Shown here one piece after another: positions 1-4,902 of a stretch of DNA of 16,263 bases (positions within the stretch are counted from its first letter, which is position 1; each line of letters starts with the position of its first letter). A program made the position numbers and the translations under genes. The notes beneath the pieces are model-generated. The model searched no databases and was not told where the DNA came from. It saw only the letters and a list, made by a program, of their open reading frames with translations. Source of the DNA: Candidatus Zixiibacteriota bacterium (GTDB lineage: Bacteria; Zixibacteria; MSB-5A5; GN15; PGXB01); assembly GCA_026397495.1 (NCBI GenBank), contig JAPLUS010000098.1:1-16263 (forward strand), read 5' to 3'.

Positions 1-48
1 GACAAATCCAATTCGCTCATCCATAACACTTCGCCCTCTGAATGGCAT
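1..48 (-). CDS. IS481-like transposase, N-terminus only (cut by window edge)
   Basis: Sixteen codons are visible on the minus strand from an ATG at 48-46, reading MPFRGRSVMDERIGFV and running off the left edge. A strong GA-rich ribosome binding site (minus strand GAGGAGAG, about 52-60) precedes the ATG. The pattern MPxxxxxVMDERxxFV is typical of the start of IS481-family / integrase-core transposases, which carry an N-terminal helix-turn-helix followed by a DDE domain; neither domain is inside the window. The family call rests only on this short N-terminus, so it is tentative. Nothing can be said about whether the gene is intact. Confidence 0.6.
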   Translation of the reverse strand, partial: MPFRGRSVMDERIGFV

Positions 49-85
49 GTTTCTCTCCTCCTCTCACGAGATAACATACCACAAT

Positions 86-106
86 ACTGTAAACCATGTC
101 TTGACA
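86..106 (-). mobile_element. Candidate outer end of the IS481-like element
   Basis: On the minus strand a sequence beginning TGTCAAGACATGG starts at 106 and lies 58 bp upstream of the transposase ATG. IS481-family termini usually begin with TGT and end with ACA and sit close upstream of the transposase, so 106 is a plausible boundary. The other end is outside the window, so the inverted repeat and target duplication cannot be checked. Confidence 0.3.
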
Positions 107-257
107 CTATCTGTAAAGAATCTTATGATACTGTACAACCCTTGCGGTCCCGACATTGCGCCGCAGGCGCAAATTCCCTTGCATATTTCCCATGTTTCGG
201 CGCCGTGTCGTGCGGGTCCTTGAGGCCCGCCGGAATGTTGTATCATCCATGCAAATT
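107..257. other. Gene-free stretch with small hairpins
   Basis: No credible gene is visible here. Two stem-loops stand out: 156-172 (TTGCGCC, loop GCA, GGCGCAA, a perfect 7-bp stem) and about 208-226 (GCGGG and CCCGC arms around a CCTTGAGG loop). The first shares its CGCCGCAGGCG core with the inner hairpins at 15618-15632 and 16246-16259. The second has the same CTTGA loop as the hairpin at 534-559. Confidence 0.5.
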
Positions 258-489
258 GGTACCCCATCCAACGGATGGGAATAAGCATTAGTACTGATAT
301 GCCGGGATTAAATCATAAATTTGAGACATTTGGACGATGACAATATTATAATATTGTCATCTTGAAGGGGGGGGAATATATTAAATTTGATACATCAAGA
401 TAAATCGGCATTTGGGATATCGGGTCGGGTGGATCAAAATCGATGCCGAGCAGGTTATGCAAAATTTCCCATCCGTTGGATGGGGTACC
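258..489 (+). repeat. Hairpin-ended repeat element, copy 1 (232 bp)
   Basis: The element starts at 258-279 and ends at 468-489 with exactly inverted 22-bp termini. Each terminus is itself a stem-loop: CCCATCC, loop AAC or GTT, GGATGGG, bordered outside by GGTACC. The interior matches the reverse complement of 15868-16033 over nearly its whole length, apart from a 66-bp block present only here. It contains no coding sequence. The structure suits a MITE or BIME-like non-autonomous element. No target duplication is visible at its borders. The mobilising enzyme is unknown. Confidence 0.8.
336..361. repeat. 26-nt perfect palindrome inside copy 1
   Basis: Positions 336-361 read the same on both strands (GATGACAATATTA and its complement), so the AT-rich sequence can form a 13-bp cruciform with no loop. 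It lies inside the 66-bp block that the second copy of the element lacks. Confidence 0.85.
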
Positions 490-529
490 GGTGATTGATG
501 CTCCTTTATGCGCAGCAGACTTTAGCTTG

Positions 530-559
530 GTAGGTCGAAATCCCCTTGAGGGTTTCGAC
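530..559 (+). repeat. REP-like hairpin with GTAG foot
   Basis: GTAG at 530-533 is followed by the stem GTCGAAA(T)CCC at 534-544, a CTTGA loop and GGGTTTCGAC at 550-559. The arms pair perfectly apart from one bulged T at 541. It belongs to the GTAGGTCG... family also seen at 7204, 8682, 15597, 16150 and 16224. Confidence 0.65.
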
Positions 560-596
560 AATATTAAAAATTTCCTCATTCTCCAAAACCATAATC

Positions 597-621
597 GGAC
601 AGGAACCCTGTGCTCGTGTCC
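597..621 (-). repeat. Degenerate GGACAG-type hairpin
   Basis: The outer GGACA and TGTCC arms pair and the inner part has mismatches. It lies 22 bp before the perfect hairpin at 644-664 and has the same outer arms. It is followed by CTAT rather than CTAC, as in the degenerate copy at 1533-1553. Confidence 0.5.
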
Positions 622-643
622 TATAATACATTTAATGAAAAAA

Positions 644-668
644 GGACAGAACGATGTTCTGTCCCTAC
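644..668 (-). repeat. REP hairpin with GTAG foot; RAYT terminator
   Basis: GGACAGAAC, loop GAT, GTTCTGTCC (644-664) is a perfect 9-bp stem followed by CTAC, which is GTAG at the foot on the minus strand. On the minus strand the stem is followed at once by a run of six T (638-643). It lies 22 bp beyond the RAYT stop codon, so it would also act as a rho-independent terminator for that gene. Confidence 0.75.
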
Positions 669-685
669 AAGAAGGTGATCGCAAT

Positions 686-1246
686 CTAAAAAAGCCGTTT
701 ATCAGTTACCCTGCCGGTCAACTCCTGTTGTATTGGGTTATTGATGATATATTCCCTGATTTTAGTCAATTCCTCCTCATTCCTGATTGCATGATCGTAG
801 AATGAACGCTGCCATCTAAAATTATAATCTCCGCAATTACTTCGTATCGTGGTCGTTATGGCATTTTTGAATGATTTGATCACTTTCGATAACAGACCGA
901 AATGCTTGTTTTTTGTAGGGACAGGACATTGTCCTGTCCTCCCCGATTCAGGTGCGATGATATGATTTCCTCCTGCCGCAAGGAATCCGTCATCTTTGAT
1001 AATTATTATGCCATGAATATGGTCGGGCATTATGATATGAGAATCGATATCCACATTGTTGTAGTGGTCAGGAATTTCCCTCCAAAAATTATCTACAATA
1101 CGACCTATTTCACTAAGAATGACTTCTCCCATTTGAATCTTGCAAAAAATATTTCTTTTTTTCAAGGAGCAGATGGTTATGAAATAAAAACCAGCCTTAG
1201 AATAATCAAAATCATCAAGTCTATTGAGTTTTCGATTATGGATCAT
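686..1246 (-). CDS. REP-associated tyrosine transposase (RAYT, Y1/HUH family)
   Basis: This 186-residue protein belongs to the IS200-like Y1 transposase superfamily, which cuts single-stranded DNA at hairpin repeats using an HUH metal site and one tyrosine. The N-terminus (DYSKAGFYFITICS) is typical of RAYTs. The HUH motif is H76-I77-H78 in SHIIMPDHIHGI, and the catalytic tyrosine is probably Y150 in RSFYDHAIRN. The C-terminal REYIINNP also fits the family. Residues about 101-111 (SGRTGQCPVPT) are encoded by a GGACAG hairpin lying inside the gene (915-939), in a variable loop, and the frame is kept open. GGGA lies just upstream of the ATG. Family knowledge: RAYTs are usually single-copy, domesticated enzymes linked to REP hairpins. 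No inactivating change is visible. Confidence 0.9.
   Translation of the reverse strand: MIHNRKLNRLDDFDYSKAGFYFITICSLKKRNIFCKIQMGEVILSEIGRIVDNFWREIPDHYNNVDIDSHIIMPDHIHGIIIIKDDGFLAAGGNHIIAPESGRTGQCPVPTKNKHFGLLSKVIKSFKNAITTTIRSNCGDYNFRWQRSFYDHAIRNEEELTKIREYIINNPIQQELTGRVTDKRLF
915..939 (+). repeat. REP hairpin inside the RAYT coding sequence
   Basis: GTAG (915-918) is followed by GGACAGGAC, loop ATT, GTCCTGTCC (919-939), a perfect 9-bp stem. It is a variant of the flanking hairpins with G in place of A in the stem and the compensating C on the other arm. It lies within the RAYT frame and adds about nine residues to the protein. Confidence 0.75.
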
Positions 1247-1287
1247 GGTTCCCAGCCGATAATTTAATATAATACATTTATAGAAAA

Positions 1288-1313
1288 GGGACAGAATGAT
1301 ATTCTGTCCCTAC
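1288..1313 (-). repeat. REP hairpin upstream of RAYT
   Basis: GGGACAGAAT, loop GAT, ATTCTGTCCC (1288-1310) is a perfect 10-bp stem followed by TAC, so the minus strand reads GTAGGGACAG. The last base pair of the inner stem differs from the 644 copy on both arms (C-G there, T-A here), a compensatory change. A short T run follows on the minus strand, which could insulate the RAYT from upstream transcription. Confidence 0.7.
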
Positions 1314-1325
1314 GTTATTGGGTAA

Positions 1326-1390
1326 CCCATAGCTCGCTATGGGACGGCGGAAAATGGCACAATGCGCCCTCTGTGGCAGACTAAAGTCTA
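1326..1390. repeat. Two further hairpins (CCCATAGC and GGCAGACT types)
   Basis: CCCATAGC, loop TC, GCTATGGG at 1326-1343 is a perfect 8-bp stem. At 1375-1390 lies a degenerate form of the GGCAGACT...AGTCTGCC hairpin found intact at 7281-7298; a shorter remnant is at 514-525. The rest of 1247-1573 holds no credible gene. Confidence 0.5.
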
Positions 1391-1492
1391 TTCGAAGTTA
1401 ATGCAGATCAGTGACCCCTTGCTATTAGTTCTGTATACCATCTGCCCGGTCTAAATTGTATACTATGTTGCCGGTCTATACCCAGTTTGAAT

Positions 1493-1510
1493 CCCACCGC
1501 AAGCGGTGGG
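1493..1510. repeat. CCCACCGC hairpin
   Basis: CCCACCGC, loop AA, GCGGTGGG is a perfect 8-bp stem. It has no T run. It belongs to the set of GC-rich hairpins filling this island. Confidence 0.55.
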
Positions 1511-1526
1511 CCACCCATTGTTTACG

Positions 1527-1553
1527 AAAAAAGGACAGACGATGTTCTGTCTC
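1527..1553 (-). terminator. Degenerate REP hairpin acting as terminator of the SDR gene
   Basis: On the minus strand the hairpin (1533-1553; arms GAGACAGAAC and GTCTGTCC with one unpaired base) is followed by six T at 1527-1532. It lies about 20 bp beyond the stop codon of the SDR gene at 1574. Its sequence marks it as a member of the GGACAG family, so a repeat appears to serve as this gene's terminator. Confidence 0.6.
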
Positions 1554-1573
1554 TATAATAATGACAACTTAGC

Positions 1574-2347
1574 CTATCCTTTATGGTGGGTTACCATGAC
1601 GGCGGCCTGGCAGGTTGGCATGATTCGCACCTGATGGATATTCACATGCGGCGGGCGGGTAACACAGAATAAGACCGCTTCGGCCACATCATCGCCTGTG
1701 AGCGGTGTTACCGTCTCATAGACTTTTCCGGCCCGTTCGGTATCACCATGGAAACGGACCAGGGAAAACTCCGTTTCGACCATCCCGGGATCAACCGTGG
1801 AAACTCTGACTTGAGTATCGACTAAATCCAATTGCATCCCCTTGGTGAGAGCGTCAACGGCGTATTTTGTGGCGCAATAGACATTGCCTTTTGGGTAGAC
1901 TTCATGACCGGCAATAGAGCCGATATTGACCACATTCCCGCCTCCCCGCTTGACCATCCCGGGGATAACTGCCCGGCTGACATAGAGAAGCCCCTTGATA
2001 TTAGTGTCGATCATTTCTTCCCAATCGATCAATTTCCCCTCATAAATTTTGTCAAGACCGCGACTAAGGCCGGCATTATTGATCAGAATATCAATTTTCT
2101 GCCATTTGGCCGGCAGGGACTCAATTTTCCGTTCAACCTCTTTCTGGTTACGGACATCAATCCGGAAATAGATGGTCTCTATTTCATATTTTCTTTTGAG
2201 CTTGGTGGCGATAGCTTTAAGCTGTTTGACTCGGCGGGCGACAAGGATCAAATTGACGCCATTTTGGGCAAATAGTTTTGCGGTGGCCATGCCAATCCCT
2301 GAGGAAGCTCCAGTTATGAGGGCAATTTTCTTTTTAAGCGGATGCAT
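1574..2347 (-). CDS. SDR-family NAD(P)-dependent oxidoreductase (YdfG-like)
   Basis: This 257-residue classical short-chain dehydrogenase/reductase has a Rossmann fold with TGASSGIG at residues 12-19. NNAG is at 90-93, and the catalytic tetrad is N116, S144, Y157 and K161 (YCATK). The VARR at 36-39 after the second strand suggests NADPH. The PGMVETEFSLVRFHGD segment and the overall length resemble the YdfG group, which oxidises serine, L-allo-threonine or 3-hydroxy acids and reduces malonic semialdehyde. The exact substrate is not shown by sequence. The ATG at 2347 is preceded on its strand by AAAAGGACC, a fair ribosome binding site. The gene stands alone on the minus strand, divergent from the M23 gene. 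Confidence 0.88.
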   Translation of the reverse strand: MHPLKKKIALITGASSGIGMATAKLFAQNGVNLILVARRVKQLKAIATKLKRKYEIETIYFRIDVRNQKEVERKIESLPAKWQKIDILINNAGLSRGLDKIYEGKLIDWEEMIDTNIKGLLYVSRAVIPGMVKRGGGNVVNIGSIAGHEVYPKGNVYCATKYAVDALTKGMQLDLVDTQVRVSTVDPGMVETEFSLVRFHGDTERAGKVYETVTPLTGDDVAEAVLFCVTRPPHVNIHQVRIMPTCQAAVMVTHHKG

Positions 2348-2720
2348 ACGATGGTCCTTTTCAAATGGGTTTTATTACGGGCAAATTATGCCAAATGCTG
2401 ATAGGTGTCAAGATGGCTTGACCGAGTGGGTTTCATAAGGGTATCGATTTTAAGATATAAGTGTGGGAATATCTCCATATTTCCGGTCTCTAATAATGAG
2501 ATCTGTCGCATATTCGACAAATATACGACCTGTTATATATTGATATATCAACAACTTATATGTTGATTGTTGAAAATTTGAACAGGAACCGGCAGGGGCA
2601 TATTTTCTGCGGATTGATAATGGCAACAAAGTTAACATTTCTCCGGATTGGGTCGATATTTAAGTAGGGCCAATAAATAACCCTTCTGTCCGAATCCGGG
2701 GAGCGGAAAGGTTATATAAT
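2348..2720. other. Gene-free region between divergent genes
   Basis: No convincing gene is present. The AT-rich centre has overlapping dyads at 2540-2567: TTGATATATCAA (2540-2551, a perfect palindrome) and ATCAACA...TGTTGAT (2547-2567, 7-bp arms, 7-bp gap). These could be an operator for either neighbour, but nothing identifies the protein that would bind. Confidence 0.35.
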
Positions 2721-2861
2721 ATGGCTACCAAGAAAATCAATCTGGTCCTGATGTCCAATAAGATTTATTGGCATCTCTATAGCTTGCAGAATCTAAACTG
2801 CGAGAAGTTTATCAGGATTGTGGATAAGGTCTTAAAGAGAGAGTGTCAGTTGATAAAGTAA
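2721..2861 (+). CDS. Possible small protein, 46 residues, unknown
   Basis: An ATG at 2721 opens 46 codons ending in TAA, reading MATKKINLVLMSNKIYWHLY and onward to a basic C-terminus (VLKRECQLIK). GAAAGG at 2706-2711 lies nine bases before the ATG and could serve as a ribosome binding site. The product is basic, with two cysteines (residues 28 and 42) and no signal peptide or recognisable domain. It lies 140 bp upstream of the M23 gene on the same strand. The length is near what chance allows, so this is only a candidate. Confidence 0.3.
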   Translation: MATKKINLVLMSNKIYWHLYSLQNLNCEKFIRIVDKVLKRECQLIK

Positions 2862-2901
2862 AGACCCCAAAATAGATCCTGAGGTTTTTAATATATTTTT
2901 G

Positions 2902-2930
2902 TTGACTTGGTAGGGCCCAGAGAGTATTTT
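2902..2930 (+). promoter_or_regulatory. Candidate sigma-70 promoter of the M23 gene
   Basis: TTGACT at 2902-2907 and TATTTT at 2925-2930 are separated by 17 bp, close to a housekeeping promoter. This leaves a leader of about 65 bases before the ATG at 3001. Confidence 0.45.
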
Positions 2931-3000
2931 CTGCTGTCTTTTAAAGAAGCTTCGGGTGCTCCGGGTTTCAGGCAGACAGTAAACAAGAGAAGGAAAGGTT

Positions 3001-3906
3001 ATGCTGAAAAAGAAGCTTTCTTTTATGATTATTACCGGTAGCCGTGATAAACTGCGCCAATTTCAAATTTCCTATAGACTTATCCTTGGTTGTGCTCTAA
3101 TTGTTGCTTTCCTCTTTATTGCCAATGTCTTACTGACTACCTCTTTTGTCAAATCGCAGGTCTCTGCCATACAAATTAAAAAACTCCGGGCAGAGAATGA
3201 GCTTTTGACGAAGAAATTTGAGCAACTCCATGGGCAGGTTTCCGAGATTGCCTCTATTTATGATGGCCTGGTTCAAAAAGAGATAACAATCCGGAATATA
3301 TTCAACTTACCGGAAATCAGCATTGATGAACGTCAGTTGGGTATTGGCGGTCCTGAAAATCAAGCCAATCCGACTATATCAAGGGCGGTCAGACTGGTTA
3401 ATAATTCAGAAACCCAAGTAGAAGCTTTATTGCGGCTGGCGCAATTTGAGAAGGAAAAATATGAAGAAGTGTATGGATCTCTGGCGGAGAAAAAATCCCT
3501 TTTAGATCATACGCCTTCAATAATGCCGACCTTTGGATATCAAAGTCGTGGTTTCGGTATAAAATATGACCCCTTCACGGGGAATCAGCGGTTCCATGGC
3601 GGTATCGATATTGCCAATAGAACGGGAACCCCCGTTTATGCCACCGCCGATGGAATTATAACCTCTGCTTCCTATTCCAATGGTGGCCTTGGGAATATGG
3701 TTACTATTGATCATGGCTATGGATTTGAGACCATATACGGCCACCTGAGCAAAATAAAAGCGATGCCAAGACAGAACATCAAACGTGGTATGTTGATTGG
3801 ATATATTGGTTCGACTGGTTATTCGACCGGTCCGCATCTTCATTATGAAGTAGTTAAGAATAACAGGGAAGTTAATCCGCTGCAGTATGTTGTCAGTATC
3901 CGCTAA
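3001..3906 (+). CDS. M23 (LytM) family metallopeptidase, membrane-anchored
   Basis: The 301-residue protein has a short basic N-terminus, one membrane segment (about 27-48), a coiled-coil (about 52-82) and a C-terminal LytM domain (about 178-298). The zinc and catalytic residues are all present: H199 and D203 in FHGGIDIA, H248 in YGHLS, and H279 and H281 in PHLHYE. It should therefore be an active peptidoglycan endopeptidase acting in the periplasm, rather than a degenerate EnvC/NlpD-type activator. The N-terminal pattern (LSFMIITGSRDKLRQFQIS) resembles that of M23 proteins often encoded beside bactofilins, but no bactofilin gene is nearby. AGGAAAGG lies just before the ATG. A promoter at 2902-2930 and a terminator at 3940-3970 suggest a single-gene transcript. 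Confidence 0.9.
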   Translation: MLKKKLSFMIITGSRDKLRQFQISYRLILGCALIVAFLFIANVLLTTSFVKSQVSAIQIKKLRAENELLTKKFEQLHGQVSEIASIYDGLVQKEITIRNIFNLPEISIDERQLGIGGPENQANPTISRAVRLVNNSETQVEALLRLAQFEKEKYEEVYGSLAEKKSLLDHTPSIMPTFGYQSRGFGIKYDPFTGNQRFHGGIDIANRTGTPVYATADGIITSASYSNGGLGNMVTIDHGYGFETIYGHLSKIKAMPRQNIKRGMLIGYIGSTGYSTGPHLHYEVVKNNREVNPLQYVVSIR

Positions 3907-3939
3907 TAAGTAAGCATAAAATTTAATTAAGACTTATGA

Positions 3940-3970
3940 GACCCCGTCTTCGAATACGGGGTCTTTTTTT
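3940..3970 (+). terminator. Rho-independent terminator after the M23 gene
   Basis: GACCCCGT (3940-3947), loop CTTCGAAT, ACGGGGTC (3956-3963), then seven T. The 8-bp GC-rich stem and T run are textbook, and it sits 34 bp after the M23 stop codon. Confidence 0.9.
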
Positions 3971-4006
3971 ATCTCATGAGAGTTATGATAGGTGAGATTG
4001 TCGTAA

Positions 4007-4030
4007 CTTATTAGGGCACAGACTAATAAG
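4007..4030. repeat. 8-bp inverted repeat upstream of the sigma factor gene
   Basis: CTTATTAG (4007-4014) and CTAATAAG (4023-4030) are exact complements with an 8-base gap. It lies about 90 bp upstream of the proposed -35. It could be an operator or a chance dyad. Confidence 0.3.
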
Positions 4031-4119
4031 GTTGAGGACATCCCTCACCCAGCTGAAATTCTAATTTTTTTCCGGCAGATAAAATAATCAAATATTTTGG
4101 GAACTGCTCATTTAGTAGC

Positions 4120-4169
4120 TTGTTTAATAGATAAACGTATACTATTATCATCCATATTGTCTTATATGG
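4120..4169 (+). promoter_or_regulatory. Candidate promoter and dyad of the ECF sigma gene
   Basis: TTGTTT (4120-4125) and TATTAT (4143-4148) are spaced by 17 bp. Downstream, CCATAT (4152-4157) and ATATGG (4164-4169) form a small dyad just before the ribosome binding site, where a repressor or an RNA hairpin could act. The -10 is good and the -35 is weak. Confidence 0.35.
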
Positions 4170-4185
4170 ATTGTGAGGTGAGAAG

Positions 4186-4815
4186 ATGAAAACCACTGAA
4201 GTAATGAAAACCAATGAGCATGATATTGAACAGATTCTGGCAGAGCAAGCGACCAAGACCATTGTTGGCCAAATAAAAAAGGGTGACAAGCAGGCCTTTG
4301 GAGAATTGGTGGAGCTTTATCGTAATCAGGTAGCCGCCCTGGCGTATAAAATGGTGGGCAACTATGATGAAGCCGCCGATGTAACCCAGAATGTTTTTGT
4401 GAAGATTAGCCAGAATATCGGGCGCTATGACGAAAGCAAGAAATTTTACACTTGGCTTTATAGAATAACGGTTAATGCCTCCATTGATTATATGCGGAAG
4501 CATCGCCGACATCATCATGAATCAATTGAGGAGGTGACGGAGAAGGCCGATGACAAAAATGACACACCGGAGCTTTCCTACCAAAGAGATCAGCTTCGTC
4601 ATTATATTAACGAGGCGGCTGAATCATTGAATGATAAACAGAGATCGGCTTTTATGTTGCGGGATATGGACGGGTGTCATATTGACGATGTCGCAAATAT
4701 TATGAATATGCCCGAAGCAACCGTCCGCTGGTATATTCACCGAGCTCGCGCCAAAATCAAGAAAGAATTATTGAAGAAGTGTCCGCAGTTACTGCTTACT
4801 TTTGGGTTTAAATAA
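4186..4815 (+). CDS. ECF-type RNA polymerase sigma factor
   Basis: This 209-residue sigma factor has only regions 2 and 4. Region 2 covers about 36-105 (GELVELYRNQVAALAYKMVG, then the DVTQNVFVKI core-binding part and FYTWLYRITVNASIDYMRK). Region 4 covers about 135-195, with the helix-turn-helix at about 166-188 (IDDVANIMNMPEATVRWYIH). It would direct RNA polymerase to a stress- or envelope-related regulon; the signal is not shown. GAGGTGAG lies six bases before the ATG at 4186, favouring this start over the ATG at 4204. No anti-sigma gene follows, unlike most ECF loci. The next gene is a copper ATPase 87 bp downstream. The C-terminal tail after region 4 is short, so no extra sensory domain is fused. 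Confidence 0.92.
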   Translation: MKTTEVMKTNEHDIEQILAEQATKTIVGQIKKGDKQAFGELVELYRNQVAALAYKMVGNYDEAADVTQNVFVKISQNIGRYDESKKFYTWLYRITVNASIDYMRKHRRHHHESIEEVTEKADDKNDTPELSYQRDQLRHYINEAAESLNDKQRSAFMLRDMDGCHIDDVANIMNMPEATVRWYIHRARAKIKKELLKKCPQLLLTFGFK

Positions 4816-4902
4816 AGCGCCTTTCCGGCTTCGTTCTCTTTTATACAAAAAAATATCAATTGCTTTTTGACGGAGATTGCCCTTTAAATTAGGTCTAAAG
4901 TT

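Larger units (their letters stand above)
644..1313 (-). mobile_element. RAYT gene with flanking REP palindromes (putative mobile unit)
   Basis: The RAYT coding region (686-1246) lies between two near-identical hairpins in the same orientation, at 644-668 and 1288-1313. The similarity continues outside each hairpin: TATAATACATTTA followed by an A-rich run occurs at 622-643 and 1268-1287. Direct-orientation palindromes at both ends are the arrangement of IS200/IS605 elements, whose Y1 transposases are relatives of RAYTs. Whether the unit is still mobile, or ever moved as a whole, cannot be told from one copy. Confidence 0.55.

Noticed and set aside
64..288. Minus-strand 74-codon ORF beside the IS481-like start
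   Set aside because: It runs across hairpins and the terminus of repeat element copy 1, with no ribosome binding site or recognisable domain.
346..684. ORFs on both strands across repeat element copy 1 and the 530-664 hairpins
   Set aside because: The reading frames translate known repeats (for example CRDRTSFCPF from the hairpin) and show no protein family.
2450..2638. 62-codon minus-strand ORF
   Set aside because: It overlaps the AT-rich dyads, has no good ribosome binding site and no recognisable features.
4100..4126. ECF-type autoregulatory promoter (GGAACT) upstream of the sigma gene
   Set aside because: GGAACT at 4100-4105 has no convincing ECF -10 at the right spacing; the TTGTTT/TATTAT pair fits better.
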